This document shows, one piece after another, positions 1-8,933 of a DNA stretch of 64,000 nucleotides; the stretch's first letter is position 1, and each line of letters starts with the position of its first letter. Under the pieces are notes generated by a model. The model did no database searches. It was not told the origin of the DNA and was given only the letters and a program-made list of their open reading frames with translations. Source of the stretch: Roseococcus suduntuyensis (GTDB lineage Bacteria; Pseudomonadota; Alphaproteobacteria; Acetobacterales; Acetobacteraceae); assembly GCF_014196305.1 (NCBI RefSeq), contig NZ_JACIDJ010000001.1, positions 211,587 through 275,586 on the forward strand. The letters run 5' to 3'. Position numbers and translations under genes: made by a program.

Positions 1-1
1 C

Positions 2-277
2 CGCGCCTTCCGCTCGGGCGGCCTCGCCGCCACGCCGGATTTCGGCAATGCCCCGCGCCCGGCGCCCCGGGTGGAGCTGGCGCCGCGGCCCAATCTCAGC
101 CTCGACGCCCCCCGCGCGCCGATGGCCGAGGAGGTGGCGGGCATCCGCCCCACCATCATCAACCCCGCCATCCCCGGCAACGGCATGGCGGCCGAGGGCA
201 TGATCAACCGGCGCGAGCGCCGCTTCCTCGACACGCCGGCCGCCGGCGCCAGGTTCTCCGCACCGGTGACCTGGTAG
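2..277 (+). CDS. C-terminal fragment of an unrecognised protein
   Basis: An open frame runs in from the left edge and stops at 275-277, giving about 91 visible residues. The fragment is rich in Ala, Pro and Arg, has no clear membrane segment, and ends FSAPVTW. I recognise no domain. A GTG at 71 could be read as a start, but the frame stays open to the window edge with similar composition, so a truncated longer gene is more likely. It lies 64 bases before the GMC oxidoreductase gene on the same strand, and nothing ties their functions together. Confidence 0.5.
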   Translation, partial: RAFRSGGLAATPDFGNAPRPAPRVELAPRPNLSLDAPRAPMAEEVAGIRPTIINPAIPGNGMAAEGMINRRERRFLDTPAAGARFSAPVTW

Positions 278-341
278 AGGACTTCGCATCCCTTCGCATG
301 AGGCGCACACTCTCCGTGCGCCCCTGGGGAGGAGACAGCGC

Positions 342-2045
342 GTGGAATTCGACACCATCATCGTGGGCGGCGGCTCGGCCGGTTCCGTCCTGGCGCACCG
401 GCTTTCGGCGCGTTCCCATCACCGCGTCCTGGTCTGCGAGGCCGGGCCGGACGTGAAGCCCGGCGAGGAACCGCCCGAAATCCGCGACAGCTATTCCGGC
501 ACCGCCTATTTCGACCCGCGCTTCCACTGGACCGAGCTGAAGGTCCACACCCAGATCGTCAGCCACAACAACCCGGATGAGCGCCCGCCGCTGCGGAAAT
601 ACGAGCAGGCGCGGGTACTGGGCGGCGGCAGTTCGATCAATGGCCAGATGGCCAACCGCGGCGCCCCCACCGACTATGACGAATGGGCGGCGCGCGGCGC
701 CGAGGGCTGGGGCTGGCAGGACTGCCTGCCCTATTTCAAGAAGGTGGAGCGCGACCTCGACTTCGACGGGCCGCTGCATGGCAAGGAGGGGCGCATCCCC
801 GTCCGGCGCATCATGCCGGAGAACTGGAACCCGCACGCCCGCGCCGCCGCCGAAGCCTTCAAGGGGGCGGGCTTCGACTACCTGCCCGACCAGAACGGCG
901 AATGGCGGGACGGCTACTTCCCCATCACCATCTCGAACGAGAACGAGACGCGCGCCAGCGCCGCCATGGGCTACCTGGACGCCGAGACGCGTCGGCGGCC
1001 CAACCTCACCATCTCCTGCGAAACCACGGTGAAGCGCCTGCTCTTCGAGGGCACGCGCTGCGTGGGCGTGGTGGCCCTGGTGCGCGGGCAGGAGCAGGAA
1101 TTCCGGGCGAAGGAAGTCATCCTCTCCTGCGGGGCCATCCACACGCCGGCGCACCTCATGCGCGCGGGCATCGGGCCGGCCACGCACCTGCGCGACCACG
1201 GCATTTCCGTGCTGCACAACCTGCCCGGCGTGGGCCAGGGGCTGATGGACCACCCGTCCATCGCGCTCTCCTCCTTCGTGCGGAAGGCGGCTCGCGTGGA
1301 CGAACGCACGCGGCGGCACATCCTGCTGGGGCTGCGCTATTCCTCGGCCATGGAGGGCATTCCGCCGGGCGACATGTTCGCCGCCGTGGTCTCGAAATCC
1401 GCCTGGCACTCGGTGGGCGAGCAGGTGGGCAGCTTCCTCATCTGGGTGAACAAGACCTACAGCGAGACGGGCCAGGTGCGCTTGGCGTCGGCCGACTGGC
1501 AGGCCGAGCCGGTGGTGGAGTTCAACCTGCTGTCGGACCGGCGCGACCTGGACCGCCTCATGCAGGGCTTCCGCATGTGCGCGGGGATGCTGATGGCGCC
1601 GAGCCTCGCGCAGGTGACGGACAACCCCTTCCCCGCCGCCTATTCCGACCGCGTCCGCAAGATCGGCGTCATCAACGCGAAGAACCGCTTCCTGACGAAC
1701 GTCATCTCGCGCTTCCTCGACGGGCCGGCCTTCCTGCGGAAGGCGTTCATCGAGCGCTTCGTGGTGGAGGGCTTTCAGTTCGACGAGGTGATGACCGACG
1801 ACACGGCGCTGGAGGCCTTCATCCGCAAGGCCACCATCGGCATCTGGCATGCCTCCTGCTCCTGCCGGATGGGGCGGGAGGAGGACCCGATGAGCGTGGT
1901 GGACACGGAAGGGCGGGTGAAGGGCATCGAGGGGCTGCGGGTGGTGGATGCCTCCATCTTCCCGGTGGTGCCGCGTGCGAACACCAATTTCCCGACGTTG
2001 ATGAGTGCGGAGAAGATCAGCGAGGCGATCCTCGCCGGCCACTGA
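342..2045 (+). CDS. GMC family FAD-dependent oxidoreductase (choline dehydrogenase-like)
   Basis: The 567-residue protein starts with the dinucleotide-binding signature VGGGSAGSVLAHRL and carries the GMC pattern ARVLGGGSSINGQM near residue 90. The C-terminal half has WHASCSCRMG, with the presumed catalytic His near residue 503, and RANTNFPT with the partner Asn near 547. The length is normal for the family. These enzymes oxidise primary or secondary alcohols using FAD; the substrate cannot be read from sequence, and choline is only one option because no betaine aldehyde dehydrogenase or BetI lies nearby. The GTG start is supported by a GGGGAGGAGA ribosome site 6 bases upstream. There is no signal peptide, so it is probably cytoplasmic. 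Confidence 0.88.
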   Translation: MEFDTIIVGGGSAGSVLAHRLSARSHHRVLVCEAGPDVKPGEEPPEIRDSYSGTAYFDPRFHWTELKVHTQIVSHNNPDERPPLRKYEQARVLGGGSSINGQMANRGAPTDYDEWAARGAEGWGWQDCLPYFKKVERDLDFDGPLHGKEGRIPVRRIMPENWNPHARAAAEAFKGAGFDYLPDQNGEWRDGYFPITISNENETRASAAMGYLDAETRRRPNLTISCETTVKRLLFEGTRCVGVVALVRGQEQEFRAKEVILSCGAIHTPAHLMRAGIGPATHLRDHGISVLHNLPGVGQGLMDHPSIALSSFVRKAARVDERTRRHILLGLRYSSAMEGIPPGDMFAAVVSKSAWHSVGEQVGSFLIWVNKTYSETGQVRLASADWQAEPVVEFNLLSDRRDLDRLMQGFRMCAGMLMAPSLAQVTDNPFPAAYSDRVRKIGVINAKNRFLTNVISRFLDGPAFLRKAFIERFVVEGFQFDEVMTDDTALEAFIRKATIGIWHASCSCRMGREEDPMSVVDTEGRVKGIEGLRVVDASIFPVVPRANTNFPTLMSAEKISEAILAGH

Positions 2046-2088
2046 ACTTCGCAACCCTGGTCAACCGGGCATGGCGTAGAACCCCGCC

Positions 2089-2928
2089 ATGCCCATCAAG
2101 ACCCTCACCCTCACCGACCACGCCCGGCGCATCGCCCGCGCCATGGCCCACCTGGCCGGGCGGCTGGACCAGCCGCCGAGCCTGGACGAGTTGGCCGCCG
2201 TCGCCGCCTTCTCACCCTATCATTTCCACCGCGCCTATCGCGCGCTGGCGGGTGAGACGCCGGTGGAGACCCTGGCCCGGCTGCGCCTCTCCCGCGCCGC
2301 GGCCGCCCTGCTCAAGAGCGACGCGCCCATGGCGCGCATCGCGCGGGAGGCGGGCTACGCGTCGGTCCCCGCCTTCACCCGCGCCTTCCGCGAGGCGCAT
2401 GGCATCCCGCCCGGCGCCTACCGCGCCCGCGCGGGCATCGGGCTGGAGGAGGACATGCTGGACCGCGTGGATATCGTGGAACTGCCCGCCATTCACCTGG
2501 CCGCCCTGCCGCATCGCGGTTCCTACGACGCCATCGGGCCGGTCTTCGCGCGCCTCACAGCCTGGGCCGCCGCGCGCGGGCTGATGGGGGAGAAGGCGCG
2601 GTCCTTCGGCGTCTACCATGACGACCCGACCTCCATGCCAGACGCCCAACTCCGCGCCCATGCGGCGCTGACCGTACCGCCGGGCACACCGCTCGACCCC
2701 GGCATGGAGATCATCGCCACCCCCGCCCTGCGCTGCGCCCGGCTTCGCTTCCAGGGGCCCTATGTGGAGATCGAGGCCGCCTATGACCGCCTCTATGGCG
2801 AATGGCTGCCCGCCTCGGGCGAGGAACCGGCCGACCAGCCCATGATGGAGGAATACCTCAACGACCCCCGCGCCCTGCCCCCCTCCGAATGGCTGACGGA
2901 CATCCTGATGCCCCTCAAGCCGCGCTGA
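2089..2928 (+). CDS. AraC family transcriptional regulator with GyrI-like effector domain
   Basis: The 279-residue protein has an N-terminal pair of AraC helix-turn-helix motifs (about residues 15-110; the second includes IAREAGYASVPAFTRAF). A GyrI-like small-molecule-binding domain follows from about residue 125, beginning VDIVELPAIHLAALPHRGSYD. This order (DNA binding first, GyrI second) is that of the Rob/SoxS-like regulators that sense amphipathic or cationic compounds. It starts 43 bases after the GMC gene stop and may be co-transcribed with it. The target genes are unknown. Confidence 0.87.
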   Translation: MPIKTLTLTDHARRIARAMAHLAGRLDQPPSLDELAAVAAFSPYHFHRAYRALAGETPVETLARLRLSRAAAALLKSDAPMARIAREAGYASVPAFTRAFREAHGIPPGAYRARAGIGLEEDMLDRVDIVELPAIHLAALPHRGSYDAIGPVFARLTAWAAARGLMGEKARSFGVYHDDPTSMPDAQLRAHAALTVPPGTPLDPGMEIIATPALRCARLRFQGPYVEIEAAYDRLYGEWLPASGEEPADQPMMEEYLNDPRALPPSEWLTDILMPLKPR

Positions 2929-2991
2929 CGCCACCCCCAGGCCTGTCTTCCGCCATGATCCACACCTATAAGTGGCAGACAGGAGGCCCCC

Positions 2992-3693
2992 ATGCCGCAA
3001 ACCATCGCCCTTGTGGATGACGACCGGAACATCCTCACCTCGCTCTCCATGACGCTGGAGCAGGAGGGCTACACCGTCCGCACCTACACGGATGGCGAGA
3101 GCGCCCTGCAAGGCCTGCTGGGCAAGCCAGCGGACCTTGCGGTGCTGGACATCAAGATGCCCCGCATGGACGGGATGGAGCTGTTGCAGCGGCTGCGCGC
3201 GCGCTCGGCCATGCCCGTCATCTTCCTCACCTCCAAGGATGAGGAGGTGGATGAGCTGATGGGCCTGCGCCTCGGCGCCGATGACTACATCACCAAGCCC
3301 TTCAGCCAGCGCCTGGTGCTGGAGCGCATCCGCGCCCTGCTGCGCCGGAACGACGCCAGCCGCGCCGAGGCCTCCGGCCAGCCGCCCGGCGGGCTGCTGG
3401 TGCGCGGCGACCTGACGCTGGACGAGACGAAGCACACCTGCCTCTGGCGTGGCCAGCCCATCCAGTTGACCGTCACCGAGTTCCTGCTGGTGAAGACGCT
3501 GGCGCTGCGGCCCGGCCTCGTGAAGAACCGCGACCAACTCATTGATGCGGCTTACGGCGAGAATATTTACGTGGACGACCGCACGATTGACAGCCACGTG
3601 AAGCGCGTCCGCAAGAAGTTCCGCGCGGTGGATGATGAGTTCGCGCAGATCGAGACGCTGTACGGCATCGGCTACCGCTACAAGGAGCAGTAG
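2992..3693 (+). CDS. chvI: OmpR-family response regulator, ChvI type
   Basis: The 233-residue protein has a receiver domain with acidic pocket VDDD at residues 8-11, phospho-acceptor Asp53 ([12 protein letters not shown]), and the conserved Lys102 in DYITKPF. A winged-helix OmpR DNA-binding domain ends in [14 protein letters not shown]. This matches alphaproteobacterial ChvI, the envelope and acid stress regulator normally phosphorylated by the sensor kinase ChvG. The start has a strong AGGAGG site 5 bases before ATG. No ChvG, HPr kinase or PTS gene follows, so the kinase gene must be elsewhere. A hairpin of the dispersed repeat family begins at the stop codon. Confidence 0.9.
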   Translation: MPQTIALVDDDRNILTSLSMTLEQEGYTVRTYTDGESALQGLLGKPADLAVLDIKMPRMDGMELLQRLRARSAMPVIFLTSKDEEVDELMGLRLGADDYITKPFSQRLVLERIRALLRRNDASRAEASGQPPGGLLVRGDLTLDETKHTCLWRGQPIQLTVTEFLLVKTLALRPGLVKNRDQLIDAAYGENIYVDDRTIDSHVKRVRKKFRAVDDEFAQIETLYGIGYRYKEQ

Positions 3694-3740
3694 CGTCTGA
3701 TCGTCGGAGGGCGGAGGCCCGGAGACGTGAATCAGCCGCG
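3693..3740. repeat. Dispersed hairpin repeat, copy A (degenerate)
   Basis: This begins on the last base of the chvI stop codon. It has the family signature GCGTCTGATC on the left and GTGAATCAGCCGC on the right, so CTGAT pairs with ATCAG. The inner stem is CGTC with GACG and GGGC with GCCC, interrupted by a 3/3 mismatch. It is followed by CGCAAAGG, nearly identical to the bases after copy D. See the copies at 28057, 28111 and 51748. Confidence 0.7.
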
Positions 3741-3757
3741 CAAAGGTCAGCCAACCG

Positions 3758-3789
3758 GTAAGATGGTAAGATCGTAAGATGGTAAGGCG
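3758..3789. repeat. 4 x 8-bp tandem repeat upstream of etfB
   Basis: The units are GTAAGATG, GTAAGATC, GTAAGATG and GTAAGGCG, placed end to end about 100 bases before the etfB start. The A+T content is far higher than the surroundings. An 8-bp period does not match one helical turn. It could be a protein-binding array or a replication-slippage repeat; I do not recognise it as a known box. Confidence 0.6.
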
Positions 3790-3792
3790 GGG

Positions 3793-3807
3793 GCCCGGAA
3801 ACCGGGC
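3793..3807. terminator. Short GC-rich hairpin before etfB
   Basis: GCCCGG pairs with CCGGGC around an AAA loop, with further G-run and C-run flanks that extend it loosely. There is no T tract. It could be the chvI transcript end or part of the etfB leader; the sequence does not decide. Confidence 0.4.
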
Positions 3808-3889
3808 GGCCCCGCTTGCCCTGTCTGCTTGCCGTGGCTAGGGTCGCCGCCACATCACGGCAGTGCAGCAAAAGAAGGCGCCACGCCCC

Positions 3890-4639
3890 ATGAAGCTCCT
3901 CGTTCCCGTCAAGCGGGTGGTGGACTATAACGTCAAGGTTCGCGTGAAGGCGGACAACACGGGCGTCGAGACCGCCAACGTCAAGATGTCCATGAATCCC
4001 TTCGACGAGATCGCCGTCGAAGAGGCCGTGCGCCTCAAGGAGAAGGGCGTCGCCACCGAGATCATCGCCGTCTCCTGCGGCCCCACCGCCGCCCAGGAAC
4101 AGATCCGCACGGCACTCGCCATGGGCGCGGACCGCGGCATCCTGGTCGAGCATGACGGCGTGCTGGAGCCCATCGCGGTCGCCAAGCTACTGAAGGCGCT
4201 GATCGCCAAGGAAAGCCCGGACCTGGTGGTCATGGGCAAGCAGGCGATCGACGACGACATGAACGCCACCGGCCAGATGCTGGCGGCGCTGATGGGCTGG
4301 CCCCAGGGCACCTTCGCCTCCAAGGTCGAAATCGCCGACGGCCATGCGACCGTGACGCGCGAGGTGGATGGCGGGCTGGAGACGGTGAAGATCAAGCTTC
4401 CCGCCGTCGTCACCGCCGACCTGCGCCTGAACGAGCCGCGCTACGCCTCGCTGCCCAACATCATGAAGGCGCGCAAGAAGCCCATCGAGACGATCAAGCC
4501 CGCCGATCTCGGCGTGGACGTGACCCCGCGACTGACCGTGCTGCGCGTCGAGGAACCCGCCAAGCGCCAGGCCGGCGCGCGCGTGGCCTCCGTGCAGGAG
4601 CTGGTCGAGAAGCTGCGCAACGAAGCGAAGGTGATCTGA
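3890..4639 (+). CDS. etfB: Electron transfer flavoprotein beta subunit
   Basis: The 249-residue protein begins [19 protein letters not shown] and contains the AMP-binding region [18 protein letters not shown], both typical of group I EtfB, and has the usual length. With EtfA it carries electrons from acyl-CoA dehydrogenases to ETF:ubiquinone oxidoreductase. I chose the ATG at 3890 over an in-frame GTG at 3863 because all known EtfB proteins begin at this methionine and AAGAAGG lies upstream of it. etfA follows after 3 bases. Confidence 0.96.
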   Translation: MKLLVPVKRVVDYNVKVRVKADNTGVETANVKMSMNPFDEIAVEEAVRLKEKGVATEIIAVSCGPTAAQEQIRTALAMGADRGILVEHDGVLEPIAVAKLLKALIAKESPDLVVMGKQAIDDDMNATGQMLAALMGWPQGTFASKVEIADGHATVTREVDGGLETVKIKLPAVVTADLRLNEPRYASLPNIMKARKKPIETIKPADLGVDVTPRLTVLRVEEPAKRQAGARVASVQELVEKLRNEAKVI

Positions 4640-4642
4640 GCC

Positions 4643-5578
4643 ATGGCCGTCCTTCTTCTCGCCGACCACGACGGCTCGGCCGTCTCCCAGCCCACCCGCT
4701 CCACCCTCGCCGCCGCCCAGAAGCTGGGCGAGGTGCATGTGCTGCTGGTGGGCGAAGGCGCCGCCGGCGCCGCGCCGGCCGCCGCCGCGCTGCCGGGTGT
4801 CGCCAAGGTGCTGCTGGCCGAGGATGCCTCCCTCGCCCATCGCCTCGCCGAGCCGCTGGCCGCGCTGCTGGTGCAGCTCGCCCCCGCCTATGACCACCTG
4901 ATGGCCCCGGCCTCCGCCGCCGGCAAGAACGTGATGCCGCGCGTGGCCGCCCTGCTGGACGTGCAGCCCATCAGCGACGTCTCGGGCGTGGTGGACGCGG
5001 ACACCTTCGTCCGCCCCATCTATGCCGGCAACGCGCTGGCCACCGTGAAGTCCAGCGACGCGAAGAAGGTGATGACCATCCGCGCCGCCAGCTTCGACCC
5101 CGTGGCCGCCACGGGCGGTTCCGCGCCGGTGGAGAACGTCGCCGCCGCCGCCGACCCCGGCCAGTCCAGCTTCCTGGGCGCCGAGGTGCAGAAGAGCGAG
5201 CGGCCGGAACTGACCGCCGCGCGCGTGGTGGTGTCCGGCGGCCGCGCCATGGGTTCGGCCGAGAACTTCCACCTGATCGAGGGTGTCGCGGACAAGCTCG
5301 GCGCCGCCGTCGGCGCCTCGCGCGCCGCGGTGGATGCGGGCTACGCGCCCAACGACATGCAGGTGGGCCAGACCGGCAAGATCGTGGCGCCGGAGCTCTA
5401 CATCGCCATCGGCATCTCGGGCGCCATCCAGCACCTGGCCGGCATGAAGGACAGCAAGGTCATCGTCGCCATCAACAAGGACGAGGAGGCGCCGATCTTC
5501 CAGGTGGCCGACTACGGCCTGGTGGGTGACCTCTTCAAGATCATCCCGGAACTCCAGGCCGAGCTGGCGAAGGGCTGA
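4643..5578 (+). CDS. etfA: Electron transfer flavoprotein alpha subunit
   Basis: The 311-residue protein has an N-terminal ETF domain (to about residue 190) and the C-terminal FAD-binding domain with [12 protein letters not shown]. The family signature region around [16 protein letters not shown] and [16 protein letters not shown] follows. It holds the redox-active FAD of the EtfAB heterodimer in the cytoplasm. It starts 3 bases after etfB and is followed 5 bases later by a 3-hydroxyacyl-CoA dehydrogenase gene, an arrangement common in alphaproteobacteria that links fatty-acid oxidation to its electron carrier. Confidence 0.96.
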   Translation: MAVLLLADHDGSAVSQPTRSTLAAAQKLGEVHVLLVGEGAAGAAPAAAALPGVAKVLLAEDASLAHRLAEPLAALLVQLAPAYDHLMAPASAAGKNVMPRVAALLDVQPISDVSGVVDADTFVRPIYAGNALATVKSSDAKKVMTIRAASFDPVAATGGSAPVENVAAAADPGQSSFLGAEVQKSERPELTAARVVVSGGRAMGSAENFHLIEGVADKLGAAVGASRAAVDAGYAPNDMQVGQTGKIVAPELYIAIGISGAIQHLAGMKDSKVIVAINKDEEAPIFQVADYGLVGDLFKIIPELQAELAKG

Positions 5579-5583
5579 CCCCC

Positions 5584-6513
5584 ATGTCCTTCCGCCTGGC
5601 CACCCGTGCCGACACGAACGAGGCCCCGTCCGCGGTGCCCGAGATCCAGAGCGTCGGCATCGTGGGGGCCGGGCAGATGGGCAACGGCATCGCCCATGTC
5701 TGCGCGCTGGCCGGCCTGCCGGTGACGGTGGTGGACATCAACCCGGCCGCGCTCGACAAGGCCGTGACCACCATCGCCCGCAACATGGAGCGGCAGCTCG
5801 GCCGCAAGCTCATCACCGAGGAACAGCGGGACGCCGCACTCGCCCGCATCACCACGGGCACGGACTACGCGCTGTTCGCGGACACGGACTTCGTGGTGGA
5901 GGCGGCGACCGAGAAGGAAGCCATCAAGATCGAGGTGTTCAAGGCGCTCTGCCCGCACCTCAAGCCCACGGCGATGGTGGCGTCGAACACCTCCTCCATC
6001 TCGATCACCCGCCTGGGCGCGGCCACTGACCGGCCCGAGCGCTTCATCGGCATGCACTTCATGAACCCCGTTCCGGTCATGAAGCTGGTCGAGATCATCC
6101 GCGGCATCGCGACCGATGAGCCGACCTACCGCGCCGTGGACAACCTGGCCAAGAAGCTGGGCAAGCAGACCGCCACCAGCGAGGACTTCCCCGCCTTCAT
6201 CGTGAACCGCATGCTGGTGCCGATGATCAATGAGGCAGTCTATGCCCTGTATGAGGGCGTGGGTGACATCCGCTCCATTGATACCGCCATGAAGCTCGGC
6301 GCCAACCACCCGATGGGGCCGCTGGAACTGGCGGATTTCATCGGGTTGGACACCTGCTTGTCCATCATGCAGGTGCTCTATGACGGGCTGAGCGACAGCA
6401 AGTATCGTCCCTGCCCGCTGCTGGTGAAGTATGTCGAAGCCGGGTGGCTCGGCCGGAAGTCCGGCAAGGGCTTCTACGACTACAGCCAGGACCCGCCCGC
6501 GCCGACGCGCTGA
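5584..6513 (+). CDS. hbdA: 3-hydroxybutyryl-CoA dehydrogenase
   Basis: The 309-residue protein has the NAD-binding GIVGAGQMGNGIAH, the conserved EAATEKEAIK, the catalytic-region Ser in NTSSISITRL and His in GMHFMNPVPVMKLVE, and the C-terminal domain ending GRKSGKGFYDYS. It oxidises (3S)-hydroxyacyl-CoA, or reduces acetoacetyl-CoA, in short-chain fatty acid and butyrate or polyhydroxybutyrate metabolism. About 20 residues precede the usual family start, and the ATG at 5584 is the only in-frame start close to etfA. It meets the next gene tail to tail with 3 bases between stops, so no separate terminator fits there. Confidence 0.93.
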   Translation: MSFRLATRADTNEAPSAVPEIQSVGIVGAGQMGNGIAHVCALAGLPVTVVDINPAALDKAVTTIARNMERQLGRKLITEEQRDAALARITTGTDYALFADTDFVVEAATEKEAIKIEVFKALCPHLKPTAMVASNTSSISITRLGAATDRPERFIGMHFMNPVPVMKLVEIIRGIATDEPTYRAVDNLAKKLGKQTATSEDFPAFIVNRMLVPMINEAVYALYEGVGDIRSIDTAMKLGANHPMGPLELADFIGLDTCLSIMQVLYDGLSDSKYRPCPLLVKYVEAGWLGRKSGKGFYDYSQDPPAPTR

Positions 6514-6516
6514 ACT

Positions 6517-7257
6517 TCAGCGGTCCCAGAGCGGCAGGCCGATCACCGCCGCCAGCAGGATGAGGCCGAAGCAGATGCGTCGGAACATCCGCTGGCTGGC
6601 CAGCCCGAACAGCCGCCCGCCGATCCACAGCCCCAGCCCATAGCCCGGGCCCAGCGCGGCGGCCAGCAACAGCAGCTCCAGCCCCAGCAGCCCACCGGCC
6701 AGGTAGGCCAGGGCACTCAGCACCCCGCCAATGGCGCCCGTCAGCACCAGATTGGCCCGCACGCGCGCGGCGTCATTCGTGCCGCCCATCCAGTAGGCCA
6801 CCAGCGGCGGCCCGCCCATCTGCGCCGCGCCCGAGAACAGTCCCGACACCGCCCCCACCGCCAGCGTCGCCGGTGGCCAGGGCGCGCCCTGGTAGCGCCA
6901 GCCCGAGGCCAGCAGCGCCACCATGGCCAGCACCATGGCGCACATGCCCCAGCGCAGCGCCTCGGCATCCAGTTGCAGCAGCAGCCAGGCGCCGGCCGGC
7001 ACGCCCGCCAGGGCGCCCAGCGCCATCACCGCCACCTCCCGCCGCGCCGCGAAGCGCCAGGCGCGCGGGATCATGGGCGAGGCCATGACCAGATCCACCA
7101 CCAGCAGCAGCGGCGCCGCCACGCGCGGGCCCAGGATGGCGCTACCCAGCGGCACGAAGATCAGCGCCGCGCCGAAACCCGAAAAGCCGCGTGCCAGCCC
7201 GGCCAGGAAGGCGGCGCCCATCGCGGCGAGCAGCAGATGGGTCTCCGGCCAGGGCAT
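6517..7257 (-). CDS. TauE/SafE family membrane exporter
   Basis: The 246-residue, very hydrophobic protein has about eight predicted membrane spans. It contains the family pattern AGLARGFSGFGAALIFVPL near the N terminus and a repeat-like GLFSGAAQMGGPPLVAYWM in the middle, as in two-half TauE/SafE proteins. Relatives export sulfite, sulfoacetate or other organic anions; the substrate here is unknown and no sulfonate gene is adjacent. ATG at 7257 follows a GTG one codon upstream; either could serve. It is divergent from hemW with 67 bases between starts. Confidence 0.86.
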   Translation of the reverse strand: MPWPETHLLLAAMGAAFLAGLARGFSGFGAALIFVPLGSAILGPRVAAPLLLVVDLVMASPMIPRAWRFAARREVAVMALGALAGVPAGAWLLLQLDAEALRWGMCAMVLAMVALLASGWRYQGAPWPPATLAVGAVSGLFSGAAQMGGPPLVAYWMGGTNDAARVRANLVLTGAIGGVLSALAYLAGGLLGLELLLLAAALGPGYGLGLWIGGRLFGLASQRMFRRICFGLILLAAVIGLPLWDR

Positions 7258-7324
7258 CACCCCACTATGCCGCAGGCTTCGGCGCCTGTCGCCGCGCGGG
7301 GCGGGCGGGTGTAAGGGAGGGCGC

Positions 7325-8476
7325 GTGGAACCCCTCGCCCTCTACCTCCATTGGCCCTTCTGCGCGTCGAAGTGCCCCTATTGCGACTTCAACTCCCATG
7401 TGCGGGAGGGGGGCGTGGACCATGCGCGCTTCCGGGCCGCGCTGCGCCAGGAACTGGCGCATGAGGCCGCGCTTCTGGGCCGGCGCCCGCTGCATTCCAT
7501 CTTCTTCGGCGGCGGCACGCCCTCGCTGATGGAGCCGGAAACGGTGGCGGCCCTAATCGAGGACGCCCGCGCACATTTCGACGCGGCCCCGGACATGGAG
7601 GTGACGCTGGAGGCCAACCCCACCAGCGTGGAAACCGAAAAGCTGCGCGCCTTCGCGGAAGCCGGCGTGAACCGCGCCTCGCTCGGCGTGCAGTCGCTGG
7701 ACGCCGAGGCCCTGCGCTTCCTCGGCCGCCAGCATGACGCGCCGCACGCCGTGGCCGCGCTGGAGAAGGCGCGCGCCATCTTCCCCCGCCTCTCCTTCGA
7801 CCTGATCTACGCCCGCCCCGGCCAGGAGGAAGCCGCCTGGCGGGCCGAGCTGCGGCAGGCGCTCGCCTTGGCGGCGGACCATCTCAGCCTCTACCAGCTC
7901 ACCATCGAGCCCGGGACGCGCTTCTTCACCGAGCACGCCCGCGGCGCCTTCGCCCTGCCCGCCGAGGACGACGCGGCCCGCATGTATGAGGCCACGGCCG
8001 AGGAGGCCGCCCGCTACGGGCTGGCCGCCTATGAGGTCAGCAACTACGCCAGGCCCGGCGCCGAAAGCCGCCACAACCTCGCCTATTGGCGCTATGGCGA
8101 CTATCTCGGCATCGGCCCCGGCGCGCATCAGCGGGTGCTGGAAGGCGGCGAGATGCGCGCCACCCGCCGCCATCGCGCCCCCGAGGAATGGGCCAGCCGC
8201 GTGGAACAGCACGGCCATGGCGCCGTCGAAACCACAACCCTGACCCCCACGGAACGCGGGCGCGAGGCCATGCTGATGGGCTTGCGCCTCGCCGAAGGCG
8301 TGGACCCGGCGCGCGTCGAAGCCCGGGCTGGCCTGGCTTTCGCGCAGATCGTGGACGCCACCATGCTCTCGGCCCTGCTGGACGAGGGCTACCTGGAATG
8401 GGCCGGGGGTCGCCTCATCGCCACCATCGAGGGACGGGTGCGGCTGGACGCGCTGCTGCCGGTCTTGCTGCGCTGA
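7325..8476 (+). CDS. hemW: Radical SAM heme chaperone HemW
   Basis: The 383-residue protein opens MEPLALYLHWPFCASKCPYC, with the CxxxCxxC iron-sulfur motif at Cys13, Cys17 and Cys20, then FFGGGTPSL near residue 60. The HemN C-terminal domain lies at the end. HemW binds and delivers heme to respiratory enzymes; older annotation as oxygen-independent coproporphyrinogen oxidase is misleading because this lacks the HemN N-terminal arm. The GTG at 7325 is chosen because GGGAGG lies 5 bases upstream and family members begin at this point. Confidence 0.93.
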   Translation: MEPLALYLHWPFCASKCPYCDFNSHVREGGVDHARFRAALRQELAHEAALLGRRPLHSIFFGGGTPSLMEPETVAALIEDARAHFDAAPDMEVTLEANPTSVETEKLRAFAEAGVNRASLGVQSLDAEALRFLGRQHDAPHAVAALEKARAIFPRLSFDLIYARPGQEEAAWRAELRQALALAADHLSLYQLTIEPGTRFFTEHARGAFALPAEDDAARMYEATAEEAARYGLAAYEVSNYARPGAESRHNLAYWRYGDYLGIGPGAHQRVLEGGEMRATRRHRAPEEWASRVEQHGHGAVETTTLTPTERGREAMLMGLRLAEGVDPARVEARAGLAFAQIVDATMLSALLDEGYLEWAGGRLIATIEGRVRLDALLPVLLR

Positions 8477-8616
8477 CGCGCCCCGCCTATCTTCCACCCA
8501 TGTCCTGGATGACGCGCACGCTGCGAATTACGCCCCCGGCCGGTTGATCCGCGCCGCATGGGGCGGCGTGGTCCTTCGGTCGGGCCCGTTTCGCCACCGC
8601 TTCCAGGAACATCACC

Positions 8617-8874
8617 ATGACCGATTGCGTGACCTTCGCCGTGCTGGCCCTGCCCGAACCCGGGCTGCTGCCGCGCCTGCTTCAGCCCTTCGCCAAGCGT
8701 GACATCACGCCCGACCACATGCTGGCCGAACGCCAGGGCGAGGAGATGCGCGTGACCTTCACGCTGCACGCGCCGGATCCCGCCATGCTGCACCTCATCG
8801 CCGGCAATCTCGGCCAGGTGGTGGGGGTGCTGGCAGTGGACATGCAAGAGGCGCGCTGGGCGCAGGCCGCCTGA
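8617..8874 (+). CDS. Small ACT domain protein
   Basis: The 85-residue protein beginning MTDCVTFAVLALPEPGLLP has the beta-alpha-beta pattern of an ACT fold and resembles the regulatory half of acetolactate synthase small subunits. A stand-alone domain like this usually binds an amino acid, or mediates oligomerisation of a partner enzyme. No ilv gene is in the window, so the partner is unknown. The ATG is preceded by AGGAAC. A long perfect hairpin follows the stop and separates it from the convergent ATP synthase operon. Confidence 0.6.
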   Translation: MTDCVTFAVLALPEPGLLPRLLQPFAKRDITPDHMLAERQGEEMRVTFTLHAPDPAMLHLIAGNLGQVVGVLAVDMQEARWAQAA

Positions 8875-8877
8875 AAC

Positions 8878-8917
8878 ACGAAGGGCGCGCCCCCCGTGCG
8901 GGAGGCGCGCCCTTCGT
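8878..8917. terminator. Bidirectional hairpin terminator between ACT gene and atpF
   Basis: A 14-base perfect stem, ACGAAGGGCGCGCC at 8878-8891 pairing with 8904-8917, closes a 12-base loop. It sits 3 bases after the ACT gene stop and 17 bases before the atpF stop on the other strand. The A-rich side AAACACG gives a modest T run only for the leftward transcript. This is the strongest terminator-like structure in this part of the window. Confidence 0.8.
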
Positions 8918-8933
8918 CAGGCTGAACCGGGTC

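Noticed and set aside
342..2045. Choline dehydrogenase betA
   Set aside because: The GMC fold is clear but there is no betB, betI or choline transporter nearby, so a specific symbol is not supported.
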